Source: Dendrophyllia cribrosa (Eukaryota; Cnidaria; Anthozoa; Scleractinia; Dendrophylliidae). From it: a DNA stretch of 64,000 nt. Shown piece by piece: positions 1 through 10,566 of the stretch (position 1 is its first letter; each line of letters opens with the position of its first letter). A model generated the notes under the pieces. It saw nothing but the letters and a program-made list of their open reading frames with translations. It was not told the origin of the DNA and did not search any database. Made by a program: the position numbers and the translations under genes. The stretch covers positions 34,702,626 through 34,766,625 of the forward strand of contig JAJLRJ010000010.1 of the NCBI GenBank assembly GCA_024195265.1. The letters are read 5' to 3'.

Positions 1-81
1 GCTTACATACTTTAAAGAAACGTAAAACTGAAAAAGCACAGATCGTGCTCTAGATGGTTGAATACAAAGGAGGTTTCCTAC

Positions 82-504
82 CTGTTGTAGTTTTAGCCTT
101 TGGTTTCGACAAACAAAACCCTGATCCTTTTTTATCTTTCGTGTCAAAAAGAGTGCAGTTCATCTTCTCGCTCCAACGAAAGCCTGCTCTAACCATGAAT
201 GGCTCACATCCACGTTTAGCCTCCTCACACACATCTCTACAGGGACGTATATTTTTTCGCATCATCGTTGGAGATAAGGAGGGACTGTTAATAACACAAG
301 GTGGAACGTACAACACACACAGAAAGAACAGAAACGCTGGAGAACAGTTAAGTTTCACCAATAGAGAGAACGCCTCGATTCCATCCTCGGCGAATTGCTG
401 TTTTTTATGGCCGATGAAGTTGGGCATTTGGACGTAACTGTAACCGAGTCCTTTGCACATGTTGACCTTCAGTGGCTGACAATGTGGCGGCATCTTCATT
501 TCCA
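82..504 (-). CDS. Frizzled CRD exon, more C-terminal copy
   Basis: A 423-bp symmetric 1-1 exon. On the minus strand the acceptor is ttctttag before base 504 and the donor is ACAG|GTAGGA after base 82. The peptide starts VEMKMPPHC and shows the Fz pattern: C-x7-C-KGLGYSYVQMPN, then NCSPAFLFFLC, PPC, and the RPCRDVCEEAKRGCEPFM block, with ten cysteines in total. The frame reads back through the acceptor to about base 610, but that upstream part is best taken as intron because a good acceptor and the phase both fit. Confidence 0.78.
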
Positions 505-3500
505 CTAAAGAACAGAAAAGAACGAAAATGAAACTGAAATCCAAGCTAGAGCAAGGTTTAACCTCTGAATCACTAATATTAAGGTAGAGGTAAAGTCGGT
601 CACGAGCCACAGTGGAATTGTTATATAGCTGGAGTTTTTCTCAATACAACACGCGCGTTGATTGGTTGATTCATGGTCACATGACATCTAACAAACGAAC
701 TGTTTCCCGCCAATTGTCCAAAGCGGGCAACATTTGCGAAAGCGGGCAACAATCGTGAAGTCAGAGGGTAACGTTGCAATGTTGCCCGCTAGCGCACGTG
801 ATCAGACCGAGATTCGCGGGAAACAAAATTCACTGTTACCCTCGGGACCAGCTACTCCTCCCTGAATGGGATGCTAGTTCATCGCAGGATTACCCCCAGC
901 ATTTGTTGCCGGAAGGCCTGTCTCGATCGTGCTCGGCAACTTTTGAGCAACTTTTGGCGTTTGGAGCAACTTTTTGCAGTTCTAGCAACCTCGAGGAAAT
1001 TTCGTCTTTCTGAGCAACATTTGAGCAAATTATAGGTCTACAGCACATATCAAGCAACTAAGGAAACAATTGGATAGAAAACTTCAATTTATGGGAATTT
1101 ATTGATGTTTATCAAACGTCAAATGAACCACAAGTTTTGTTCTGTTTAGACTTTCCTTACAACTCGCCTATGTTCGCAAGGACTCTTTAAAGCTTTAACG
1201 TTTTAAACTATTTTTCTTTTTATTAGCAATAATTGCCAGCGTCAGTCATGTTAATTAAAAGCTTTATGTTAATTAAAAATATATATTTTTCGTCCTTCTC
1301 AATCATTATTATTGAGAAGGACGAGAAATAAAGCTTTTAATTACTGTTTGTATAAAAATATCATGAAATTTAGATAGCAACTTTTTTTATTTTTGGCAAT
1401 TTTTTAGCCCCTTTTTGGCATTCTATAGGAGCAACCTTTCAGTATTTTACGAGCACAATCGGGACAGGCCTAGTTGTCGGTACCCATTTATACATCCAGG
1501 TGGAGAGGAGCAATGAGGAGTAAATAGGAGCGATAAAGAGGACGCGCGCGCGAGGGGTACACGCAGTTACAAATTCCGTTTTTTTTTAATATTGTAAAAA
1601 CTAAAAGAAACAAACTAATAACATAAGACAATTCTGCTCTGAAGGTTTCGTTTTAATGGTAATACTTCATCTGAAGCTTACAGCAATCAAAATAGGCCAG
1701 GTTAGAGTTTGCATCAACCGAGTCAACCTTGTAAGAGCTGCGTACTGCCCCGAGTCAGTGTCAAAAAAAAATTATAGTTCCGAGAGCCCTAGTTTTTTTT
1801 GGTCAGCGGCCGAAATTTGAAGAAATTAAAAAAAATAACCGTGGAGCACTGGGGATAAAAATGGTGTTAACCCTTTCAAGTTGACTCTCAAACACTCAAC
1901 TTGAAACGCTCAAACAACTTCTTCGAACAGTTTTGCAAGTTTAGATTCCTAAGAAAATATAGGTGAAAGTTTGCTAACGAGCTAAACGAACAATTGTGGG
2001 AGCTGAGACACACATAAATAAATCAAAGGCTCCTGTGAGCCAACTCGTGAATACGAAACATTCGGATCCTACCCTTTCCTAAGCGTTTTGCCACACCAAC
2101 CCCCACCCCTGCGTCCAACTCCCCACCTTCCCCTCCCTCAAACGCTGTTCCCATGAATAAGGCAGGTGACTATTTCATATCGCGGGCTCAATGTTCACCG
2201 ACCCTCCCCTCCCCTCCTAGCCATTTTGTTCCACTGACACCCACCCTCTGCGTCTAACTCCCCACCTTCTCCTCCCTCCAACGCCGTCCCCACGGATAAG
2301 TCAGGTCATCGTTTCATATCGCGGTTTACAACCGATCGATTGACCGAATGAAATTTTATCCCACTGTAGGAGAGCTCCTGCCCACTGTTATAACTCATTC
2401 AATGCGCTTCGCGTATTCACGAGTTAAAATAATACTACTCTCACCTCGAGTCATGGTGCCGTCCTTTCCTACGCATGTGTCTTCAGTAGGATCTGGAAAA
2501 GTACTGCATTCAAACTCAGAAGGCCACTTGAACCCAGACTTATTCATCCATGGTTCGCAGTCCCTTCTGGCCGCGCGGCAGACAGAGCGGCATGGTGGCG
2601 TGGTTGCTCTAACATCGTCAGCGCAAGTAGGAAAATACAAAGAACACAGAAACACGCGCAGCACTGATGAACAGTTTGATTGGATCATACGCGTGAATCG
2701 AGAAAGCTCTTGCTCAGCGATGTTGCGGTTTTGATGTTTGAAGTAGTTAGGCATCATAGTGAAGTTGTAGCCGATGTTTTCACATAGTTGAACAACGCGT
2801 GAGCAGTGTTTCGGGATCAGTTGTAAGCTGGAAGCGCCGGTTGTCGAGTCTGGGTTTTGTCTAGTCGTGGTCTTCTTTGCTGTTTAAATTCCATGAAATT
2901 AATGTCAGTAATTAACAGGAAGTATTCCACTGATACAGTTAAATTCTACTTTGCGGATAACTTGTTTTGAGCGCTTGTTCTTCGTCGCTGTGACGAAGGA
3001 CAAGCGCTCGAAACGTCAGCTTTTGAATCTCTTTACGGTGGCCAATTTACCTTATTAAGTAATGCTCCACATAAGAACGATAGCAAACTTCATTGTTCTG
3101 CGGCATTGGCTCTTTCCCACATAGAATATCTTTGATTTCAAGAATAGAGGAGGAGCTGATGGTTAATAATTATATTTCATTATAAAAATAAAGAAAATCC
3201 ATTTGCGTCAAATAAATGTTAGGAAATTTTCGTGCTTAACCAATCAGAATAGCAGAAGACAATAGCAAATAATTTTGCTTCTTTGATGAAGTTCCCCAAA
3301 TACAATATCTTTTAAAAATTGTATGTTGTGCGATTTGGTCTCAAATTACGTGAAACCTTAAAAAAAATTAGACAAAATGCACCTTGAACCTTAACTTTTT
3401 AGCGGTTTTTGAGTCTAGGCCAATGAGATCACTAGTTGTAACAATGAAAAACGTTGACATTCAATCGTGCATTGCCGTTCAGCGCTATCCTTCTTGTGCG

Positions 3501-6500
3501 GATCATTACTTAACACAGATGATAAAACAAATTTTCGTGCTTCACTCTCCCACCGACGCATACAAAGGTCTACAAAGGCAGCACCACAGTTCATTTAGAA
3601 ACTAACCCTTTTATTCTTTTTTTTCAAGTTGTCATATTTTCGTTTCCAAAATGGGCTAGAAGACAGCAAGTAAAGGTATTGTAGCATGGTTTTTACCAAA
3701 AAACGTCAAATTCCCCGACACTTACCCTTTGAGAAAGCTGGACCTCCCGGGGGGGGGGGGGGGGAGGGAGGGGGGGGAGGGGTACTCTCATATATAACCA
3801 AAATGGGTATGTGTCGCTGTGAAGGATATAGTTTTGAAGCAGTTTAGTCTGGGATAGGGTATAGTAATTAAAGAGTTTTGTTCTAGAATAGAGTATCATT
3901 TGCCGGGAAACTGATCAGTGGTATGAAGAATTAAGTCTAGAATAAGAATTGAAACTCGGAAGAGAAAGCGCCTTCCCAAAACGGAAATAAAATCATCGTG
4001 GCAAACATTGTTGACAGATGGTTTTCCATTAAAACACTTAAAATGATACAGCTCTTAAGTCTCAGATACATAAGGGATTTTCGGTGTCTAGTCTAGTATG
4101 ATAAGTATAGGGTTGCAAAATCAGCTGAACATGGTCTGGTATAGGGTAAGGGTTGCAGAGCCCCAGCGGCACACCCAAAAATATACAGAGTACCCCCACC
4201 CCCCCACCCCCCCACCCCCCCACCCCCCCCACCCCCCCCACCCCCCACCCCCCCACCCCCCCACCCCCCCACCCCCCACCCCCCACTTAGTATAAGCCTG
4301 GTATAGGGTAAGGGTTTCAGAGCCCCAGCGGCACACCCCCACCCCCCCCCCCCCCCCCCCCCCCCGGCTGAACCATTATTTGAAGTTTCCATTGATAGAA
4401 ATATGTGTTTTGATCGTTCAAATGATCAACTAGAAATAGGTGACCTCAGATTGCCCCCTTAATGAGAAAGCGCAGTCCTTGTAACTATTTTTGGCAAAAA
4501 CATGACGTAAAACATTTAAGAAATGAGCTCCTTTTCTCACCATCAGGCGTCCTGGCATTGACCCAGCTTGAGTACACTCCTTTTAGTTTCCCATTGTTCA
4601 TCAGTGGTACCATCTTTACCTTGTATCTTGTCCCGGGACGAAGGTTTCTCAAGGTATATTGATTCATCTGTGGTAAAGAGAGCACATAACTTGGCGCTTT
4701 TGAAAAAAAAAAGTTTCCAAACGTCGGTTGCATCTAGGTATGAACAAGCCACGTGAAAACACGACCTATTTTTTATCAAACATTTGAGGTTTGACGCTTT
4801 CACGTTCGAAGTGAGTTGTTTGTTTCTGATGTTTGGATGAAGCCGAGCTTATTCATTGCTAAGATAAACATTTTTAGCGTTCACTTCACACAAATTTGTC
4901 ACTTCAAAAATGTCTGTAAGCTAAACTCGTTTCTGGTCGATAGTTACGCGTGTGAACGTCCGCCTAACGTACATTGAGATAACGGATAATAATGAAAATT
5001 GCTTGTCACAAGTGCTGAAAAAAAAAAACCAGTCAGACGCTTCAGTGTTTGTGTTGTCAGAGATAAACGCTCTTGCTCACGCTAAATATGTTGCGCGTAA
5101 GCCATTCAAAAATAATCAAATAGTAATAATTGAGATAGGGGAACCCAACGAGGATGATATTTGGGATGGCGTTCTATTGTTTTTGCATGTCATTGTATTT
5201 TAGTGCCTTTAAAGGAAACTATGTAAAAGCTAATACAGTCTGAGTTTTTCGGTTCTTTTGGCTGAATATTTCGGCTGCAGAAAGCTTTAGGAAAAAGGAA
5301 TCTTATCCCCCGAATTTACTAGCTGTCCTAGTTGCTTTCACCTTTCGGAAAATCCTAGCTGACCTCATTTCGTACCCAAAACGACATCTTTATTCCTCCA
5401 AAAATAAAAGGCGCTAATTTTTCCGATGTCACGAAAGTTTGAGGTGACAGTTTACTAAAGAAAGCCGAACATCTTCCGAACATCTTCCGAACATTTTCCG
5501 AACACTTTTTATCCCTTCCGAAAACAAAAGGCGTAATTTTTCCCGATGTTACGAAAGTTTGAAGTTACATTTTACTTAAGAAGATGATAGTTTTTAATCT
5601 AATTTTTTACAAGCGTGTTCCAGGCGTTCAGATAGTGGGGAAAGCGCTAATAGCTGGGGAATTAAGGCGCGAAGAAAAGCGAGCGAAAAACATGCGGGGA
5701 GAATGGGGAGTCCCCGCATGTTTTTCGCTCGCTTTACTTCGCGCCTTAATTCCCCAACTATTCGCGCTTTCCTCACTATCTGAACGCCTGGAACAGGCTA
5801 ATTTATAACGAATTTTTAAGATGACTAAGGCCTTCCGTTCAGCTTGGCACCGAAATGATACGTTGGGTTGCTTCTGATTGAGACTTTGAAAGTTGGAGAA
5901 CCACTTGGGTAACGCTTTTGCGATTGTCGCTTACTTGCAATTGACAGTGATGTTCTTTAATTCCGATATACATATGAAATTTGAATGCTGTATAAAAAAT
6001 TCCCTTCATGATTTCCAGTCCCCGTGCCCTTGAGGGGTCAAGAGGGCAACGCCTTAAAGTATGGTGTGCATGGGGACGATTTTATGCCTGCTCTGTTAAG
6101 TTACTGATGATTAAGACACGAGCATGCGGAAAATTTCACAGCTATTTTTGAAAAGAATCTTGTAAACCAAACGTATCACTAATGTAATGAAAGTAGAATT
6201 ATTTATAAAAGAAAACAGCTATTTATAAACGCAAGAATGTTGAAACCAAGGTGGTTTCACTGCTCATTCTTTTCAGCGTCCTGGTAAGTTATTGCACTTG
6301 GCGCCATTTTTCATTGGTAACCGCGCGAACACGATATCGAGACTGAATATCCCCTGAATGACCCAGCGGAGGATTTAGAAGTATTTCAATAGCCCAATTT
6401 CGATATATTAAAATTCAGCTTGAAACAAAAGACATTACTACGAGGCTTAGGGAAATAAACCATACAAATCCCTGCTATCATTCCCTTAAGCCTCGTAGTG

Positions 6501-7636
6501 ATGTCTTTTGTTTCAAGTTGAATTTTAATATATCGAAATTGGGCTATTGTGAACCGGCTTTCTATTGCAAGTTCTTCCACCTTAAGGAATCGTCAATGAA
6601 TGACATCCAAACACTCAAAGCGAAAGATCTACAGGAAACCGCATGAAGTCGTTACTCTGGCTAATAATTATTTTTTAGTAGCTCTTGACTGGTCAAGAAA
6701 ACCGAATGTTTGTTGTAATTATTAGAGCTTTCTGTATTGTAAACACCATTCAAAACTTTTACACTTACAAACCGTTCCACATGTATTTTCCTCCTTTGAT
6801 GCGACTGAACTGGAAGGAAAACGAGGCTATAACCGACCAGCGTCTCCTTGCCTACCAATGGGGGGTCCCACGTGACTCGTAGGCTGCGTGGAGACAGGGC
6901 CTGGACTCTAAGATTCAAAACCGTCGGCCGAGACTGCGTACTCCGCGTCACTAAAATATAGAAATAAAATACAAGAAAACGTCAATCCTTTGTGTTCTAA
7001 TAGCTTTCAGTTGAATGTTTCCACTTAAGGATTTTATCTACAATTCGAAAAGCTACAACGACTTTGTACACCAAAATCAACAGCACCACAGAAAAGAACT
7101 TCTCAGTAGTTTTCATTTGAATGGTCACACTCTAGGATTTCATCAACAGACTCAAAAGTTAGAACCACCTTGTACAGAATAATAAACAGTACCACAGGAA
7201 AGTACTGCTCACCCGGGGGGGGGGGGGGGGGGGGTACTCCCTATAATGGGCTATACGGGGATGCTCCGCCCGAAAGGGGTACCTTTTTGAGGGTGGAGGT
7301 ATATGAAAGGGTAGGGATTTCACGAGTTGAATTATATGAAAGGATAGGGATTTCACGAAGAATAGGAAAGGGTAGCGAAAACACGAGTTGAAGCATAAAA
7401 AAGGTAGGGAAAACTGCCATTTAAGTATTATAAAAACGGTCGTCCAAAATATATCAAACAGGCTTACGTAAAGGCTATATGAAAGGGGTACCATTTTCAA
7501 CGAAAGGTATATGAAAGGGGTACCATTTTCAATGAAAGGTATATGAAAGGGGTACCTTTTCTGTCAAAAACAGTATATGAAAGGGTAAGGGTTTGGACCT
7601 CGGGGCGGAGCATCCCCGTACAAAACTTTGTTGAGT

Positions 7637-7669
<33 letters not shown>

Positions 7670-10566
7670 GACTGCTCAGTAGCTTTCATATGAATCGTCA
7701 CACTTTAGAATTTCTTCCACAGACTCAAAAGTTAGAACCACCTTGTACAACATAATAAATGGTACCACCGCGAAGTATTGCTCAATAGTTTTCTTTTGAA
7801 TGGTCAAAGTAGGTAAGTAAGTCAAACTGTGGGATTTTATCCTCTTAAGCTAGAATAACTTTGTACAACATAATAAACAGTACCACAGCAAAGTACTGCT
7901 CAGTAGCTTTCATTTGAATGGTCACACTTTAGGATTTCACGAAGAGAGTCAAAAGTTAGAGCCACCTTGTACAGCATAATAAACAGTACCACAGCAAAGT
8001 ACTGCTCAGTAGCTTTCATTTGAATGGTCACACTTTAGGATTTCACGAAGAGAGTCAAAAGTTAGAGCCACCTTGTTCAGCATAATAAACAGTACCACAG
8101 GAGAGTACTGCTCAATAACTCCCATTTGAATGGTCACACTTTAGGATTTAAGCCACACGGTCTCAAAACTTAAAGCCACCTTGTGCAGCATAATAAACAG
8201 GGCCACGGATAAGTACCGTTCAACAGGTTTAAAAAACCACATACACCTCATAATAAAGAGTATCAAAGGAAAGTTCCGTACTCAATACTGACTTCATTTC
8301 AATAGTTCTTAACTTTTTTAACTACTTTTAAACAAATATTTTTATTATTCTATAGCTAGGTATAAATTTTAACACATATTTACATATTTATCTTTTTGTT
8401 ATAATTAAAGGTTTTACATTTACATTAGTTCAAGTACGATTTCATCCACAGTTTCAAACGTTTACATCTACCTTTATTACCTTATAATAAATAGTATCAC
8501 AGGCAAGTTTTTCTTAATAAATTTCATTTAAATACCGCAAACCTTCGAAAATCCCCTCCCCCCGAAAATAAGCCCCCCTAATTTAAAACAAAAAAAATCC
8601 TTCCAATAATAAGCCCATGGGTGTGTTTTAAAGGATTGACCTGAGAATGATCAAGTTAACATAGAGGAGATCAATGATTACACTATGCCAGAAGCTGAGC
8701 CAGAATTTCACTTAGACTGCACTTCCACAGATGAAAGCGACGACGACTCCGATGAAGCAACTGAAGATGATCACTCAGATGAAACCGATTAAAGACTTTG
8801 TCAGTTTGTAACCATGTTGAAAGATTTAATAAAATTTATTTTTGATTGCATCTTCAGGAAATTCAATGAACACAAATGGCTCGCAAAATTTTAAGACACA
8901 AAATGCCACCCGAAAATAGCTCCATTGATTTTTTTAACAAATATTTCCAACCAAAAAATGCCCATCCGAACATCAAGCACACCAAAAATAAGCCCGACAA
9001 AAAGGGACGTTGGGGAAATATAAGCCCAGGGCTCGATTTTCGGAGGTTTACGGTAGTTATAGTTAACGATTTTAGCAACAGACTCGACAACTTTCAAAAG
9101 CTACAACCAACTCACACAGCATAATGAACAACACTACAGGAAAGCACTGCCCAATAGCTACAGCTAGGGGCCCGTCACACTGTTCTTTAAGATTTTATCT
9201 ACAGACTCAAAAGTTGGAACTGAATCAAATGACGTCACTTGTCTCTTGGAGTGAACGGATCAATAAGTGTTTCATTGTATAAAAGCTAGTGCCAAGAAAA
9301 TAGACCGACTTAACTCTCGAGTTATCTGAGTTATCTTGAATATATATAGGCGATTAAGAAAAATAAGTGACCTAAAGGGAAAAAGTCCGACATTGCGAGC
9401 ATTGGTTAAATTGTATCATGTCTATCCAGAAATTGTACGTGCAGTCTCAAGTCAGTGGAATTGCGTTCTAATTTGCACAACATTGAGCGTGATAAATTCA
9501 CCTTTTTCACCCTGCTGGCAACATAAAAATATGTCATAAACAACAAATGATTTATAAATTCGGGGAATTTTAGTGTTAATCCACAAAGTGGCTCTTACTT
9601 TCACTGTTTCCGGATCGAATTAGAATTTGAAAATGTTGGTTTTGAAGAGGGAGGAAAATCGGAGTACCCGGAGAAAAACCCTCGGAGCAAGGACGAGAAC
9701 AAAACAACAAACTCAACCCACATATGGCGGCGCCTCCGGGATTGGAACCGGGACCACATTTGTGGGAGGTAACATCAATAAATCAACAGAATCCGATTGG
9801 GTAATACTGAGTTGATTGGTCTCAGTAAAGTGAAACGGTTTATGAACTGCTAGCTACAGCTGAAGTTGTTTTTCAGTTGCAAACCTTTGCAGGTTTATGC
9901 CAGCACGTTTTTAAAGATGATTCAGTTGGTATTGGCTGCGAGGTTTGACCACAAACGTCGACGATACACGCAGTGTATCAGCGATAGGACTAAAGAAAAC
10001 AGAGCTTTGATGCAGCTTTATCAGTGAAAATTTGATATGAAGTCCTTAACATACTTCCGTTGTTATGTTGTTTTGTTTCTTCTCATTTTGTTTTTTGTTT
10101 TGTCTACTGATCTCACACCACACGCATCTCATTTTGGACCAAGTTCTCATATAACCATTTTCCCACTCGTCGGTTAAACTATGAAACAAATTAAAAAAAC
10201 AAATATTTTTCGTGCAAGTCTTGGCCAGCATTTTCTTTTCAGTTAATAGTTGTCAACTGACGTGAGTATTAAACCTCTCCGGAAAACTCTGTTTCTTCAT
10301 GTCCTGGAGACGTCCTTAAAATGTTGTTCTGTTGAAAGTTTTTTAATGAGTTAACAAGGTTTTAGCATGCTGGGTAAGTTCTTCCACAAAGCGATTAGCG
10401 AAGATATAGTGATATGTTTAGTACCGCGTTGCAAGTCGTTATCCAAAGTTAGACCTCGAATTTGAGGAAATCATGCACAACTGAATCTCTTTTCAACTAC
10501 CATACCTTTCATTGCACCGCAGATAAGGAGAAGAAACACAAGCCAAAGAAAAGCAGCGATCTTCAT
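82..10566 (-). CDS. Secreted FN3 plus double Frizzled-CRD protein, 5' part
   Basis: Five exons are read on the minus strand: 10566-10506 (start codon and signal peptide), 6950-6769 and 4667-4541 (one FN3 domain), 2879-2445 (first CRD in transcript order) and 504-82 (second CRD). Exon phases agree throughout (1, 0, 1, 1), so the open frame is continuous, and the last exon ends at a GT donor, so the gene continues off the left edge. Frizzled CRDs bind Wnt lipids in Frizzled receptors and sFRPs; the two here each have the ten cysteines expected of the fold. The order signal peptide-FN3-CRD-CRD is not the layout of Frizzled, sFRP, ROR, MuSK or corin as I know them. A role in extracellular Wnt or morphogen binding is inference. 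Missing 3' exons could add a membrane anchor, kinase or protease. TATA-like motifs lie 85-95 bp upstream of the ATG, near 10648-10656. Confidence 0.7.
913..1472. mobile_element. MITE with 8-bp imperfect target duplication, hAT-like
   Basis: Terminal inverted repeats of about 25 bp: left AAGGCCTGTCTCGATCGTGC and right, reversed, AGGCCTGTCCCGATTGTGC. Flanks GTTGCCGG (905-912) and GTTGTCGG (1473-1480) form an 8-bp duplication with one mismatch. The interior is rich in repeated gagcaactttt motifs and contains a hairpin at 1253-1343. No transposase is seen. Confidence 0.6.
1253..1343. repeat. Hairpin inverted repeat
   Basis: Arms taattaaaagcttt and TTCGTCCTTCTCAAT are repeated in reverse complement across a short cattatt loop. 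It lies inside the MITE at 913-1472 and is probably part of it or a secondary insertion. Confidence 0.65.
2030..2335. repeat. C-rich tandem duplication, dispersed family
   Basis: Two copies about 137 bp apart (near 2104 and 2240) share gcgtccaactccccaccttc and the tcatatcgcgg end. A reverse-complement relative is present at 38655-38775, which shares the aggctcc...actcgtgaat...acattcgga segment. It is therefore a dispersed repeat, not a gene. Confidence 0.55.
2445..2879 (-). CDS. Frizzled CRD exon, more N-terminal copy
   Basis: A 435-bp symmetric 1-1 exon, acceptor aaacag before 2879 and donor CGAG|GTGAGA after 2445. It begins with a K/T-rich linker (KKTTTRQNPDSTTG), then LIPKHCSRVVQLCENIGYN, MMPNYF, NCSSVLRVFLC and PPCRSVCRAARRDCEPW, again with ten cysteines. 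It is clearly a diverged paralogue of the CRD at 82-504, as expected from tandem exon duplication. Confidence 0.78.
2963..3612 (+). mobile_element. Relict Penelope 3' end, split by another insertion
   Basis: Bases 2985-3056 match the 3' terminal region of the Penelope copies at 23-27 kb: GACGAAGG...CGCTCGAAACGTCAGCT, then ttacggtgg and aatttacctt. The matching tail resumes at 3521 (gataaaacaaattttcgtgc, caccgacgca, gcaccacag, agaaactaaccc). The interval 3057-3520 is a separate dispersed repeat. No coding part remains. Confidence 0.6.
3057..3520. mobile_element. Dispersed repeat inserted in the Penelope relict
   Basis: The stretch taatgctccacataagaacg and the following ~255 bp are closely matched at 53450-53703. 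Copy boundaries at the right end are uncertain. No ORF or clear terminal repeats were recognised. Confidence 0.55.
3746..4367. mobile_element. G-run-terminated MITE (family A) with duplicated 3' end
   Basis: Begins CCC followed by a long G run and GGGGTACTC, and ends with GAGTACCCCC-type C runs and CCGG. Internal motifs include gtctagaatagagtatcat, aaactgatcag and agccccagcggcacaccc. The 3' motif block (tggtatagggtaagggt, agccccagcggcacaccc) occurs twice, at 4138-4176 and 4302-4337, so the right end is a partial duplication. Flanks gctggacc/gctgaacc give an imperfect 8-bp target duplication. Confidence 0.65.
4541..4667 (-). CDS. FN3 domain, second half exon
   Basis: A 127-bp exon, phase 0 to 1, after acceptor ctttaccacag and before donor GATG|GTGAGA. 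It encodes the FN3 F-G strand region: YTLRNLRPGTRYKVKMVP, a short loop, and YSSWVNARTPDG. The LxPGTxYxVxVxP motif and closing WV.ARTP are typical FN3. It joins in phase with the exon at 6769-6950. Confidence 0.7.
5399..5582 (+). repeat. Direct duplication with short tandem motif
   Basis: About 65 bp beginning aaaataaaaggcgctaattt is repeated near 5525 with small changes (cgatgt-acgaaagtttga). Between the copies sits a short tandem ccgaacat(c/t)tt, four or five units at 5466-5510. Confidence 0.55.
5616..5795. mobile_element. Foldback MITE
   Basis: A nearly perfect 180-bp palindrome. The left arm starts TGTTCCAGGCGTTCAGATAG and the right arm is its reverse complement. Arms are about 80 bp around a small central gagaatgggg spacer. 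Similar peptides on both strands are an artefact of this symmetry. Confidence 0.75.
6387..6549. mobile_element. Foldback MITE
   Basis: Arms CAATAGCCCAATTTCGATAT and its reverse complement enclose a short loop. Arms of about 65 bp differ by only a few bases. It sits 220 bp downstream of the FN3 first-half exon, within the intron. Confidence 0.75.
6769..6950 (-). CDS. FN3 domain, first half exon
   Basis: A 182-bp exon, phase 1 to 0, acceptor atattttag before 6950 and donor TTT|GTAAGT after 6769. It encodes SRPTVLNLRVQALSPRSLRV-TWDPP-LVGKETLVGYSLVF, the A-C' strands of an FN3 domain with the conserved tryptophan in TWDPP and the GYxLxF strand. Splitting FN3 across two exons with outer phase 1 is common in animals. 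Confidence 0.72.
7212..7670. mobile_element. G-run-terminated MITE (family B), perfect 8-bp TSD
   Basis: Starts CCC-G(n)-GTACTCCC and ends GAGTACC-C(n)-GGG, a perfect inverted terminus. Direct repeats ACTGCTCA flank it at 7204-7211 and 7671-7678, and this octamer belongs to the host array unit, so the empty site is obvious. The inside has several tatatgaaagggtaggg and gaaaggggtacc repeats and an inner inverted pair ggatgctccgccc/gggcggagcatcc. It differs internally from the family-A copies. Confidence 0.75.
8535..9053 (+). mobile_element. Pogo/Tc1-mariner-like deletion derivative, TA-flanked
   Basis: Inverted termini CCGCAAACCTTCGAAAATC and, reversed, CCGTAAACCTCCGAAAATC, flanked by TA on both sides. 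A short plus-strand reading segment near 8680-8790 ends in an acidic tail (STDESDDDSDEATEDD..., stop at 8789-8791), resembling the acidic C-termini of pogo/Tigger transposases. The catalytic part is absent. The superfamily call rests on TA duplication and this tail. Confidence 0.55.
9637..9775 (-). mobile_element. tRNA-derived SINE fragment
   Basis: On the minus strand a B-box-like GGTTCCAATCCC is followed by a conserved-looking body with ggtttttctccgggtactcc. The A-box half is missing, so the copy is truncated at its 5' end near 9770. Confidence 0.55.
10506..10566 (-). CDS. Signal peptide exon of the FN3/CRD gene
   Basis: The ATG at 10566-10564 opens MKIAAFLWLVFLLLICGAMK, a short basic start followed by a strongly hydrophobic stretch and a small-residue cleavage-like region. 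Donor AAAG|GTATGG follows at phase 1, which matches the phase-1 acceptor of the FN3 exon at 6950. Joining these exons across a 3.6-kb intron is inferred from phase and orientation only. Confidence 0.6.

Larger units (their letters stand above)
6990..9230. repeat. ~106-bp tandem array, interrupted by two transposons
   Basis: Degenerate units carry catttgaatggtcacacttt, gtcaaaagttagarccacct and taataaacagtaccacag. Clean units at about 7918, 8024 and 8130 are spaced 106 bp; flanking units are diverged. The array is broken by a G-run MITE (7212-7670) and a pogo-like element (8535-9053). The same motifs in the opposite orientation form the array at 61841-62760. Confidence 0.7.

Noticed and set aside
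4062..4392. Gly/Trp- or Pro-rich open frames on both strands
   Set aside because: They are translations of G/C homopolymer runs at the end of a G-run MITE and change with frame.
5584..5808. Similar 60-75 aa frames on opposite strands
   Set aside because: Both arise from a perfect foldback; no coding signal.
10046..10231. Possible exon (SLTDEWENGYMRTWSKMRC) of the FN3/CRD gene
   Set aside because: The only decent acceptor gives phase 2, whereas the signal peptide exon and FN3 exon need phase 1; no domain recognised.
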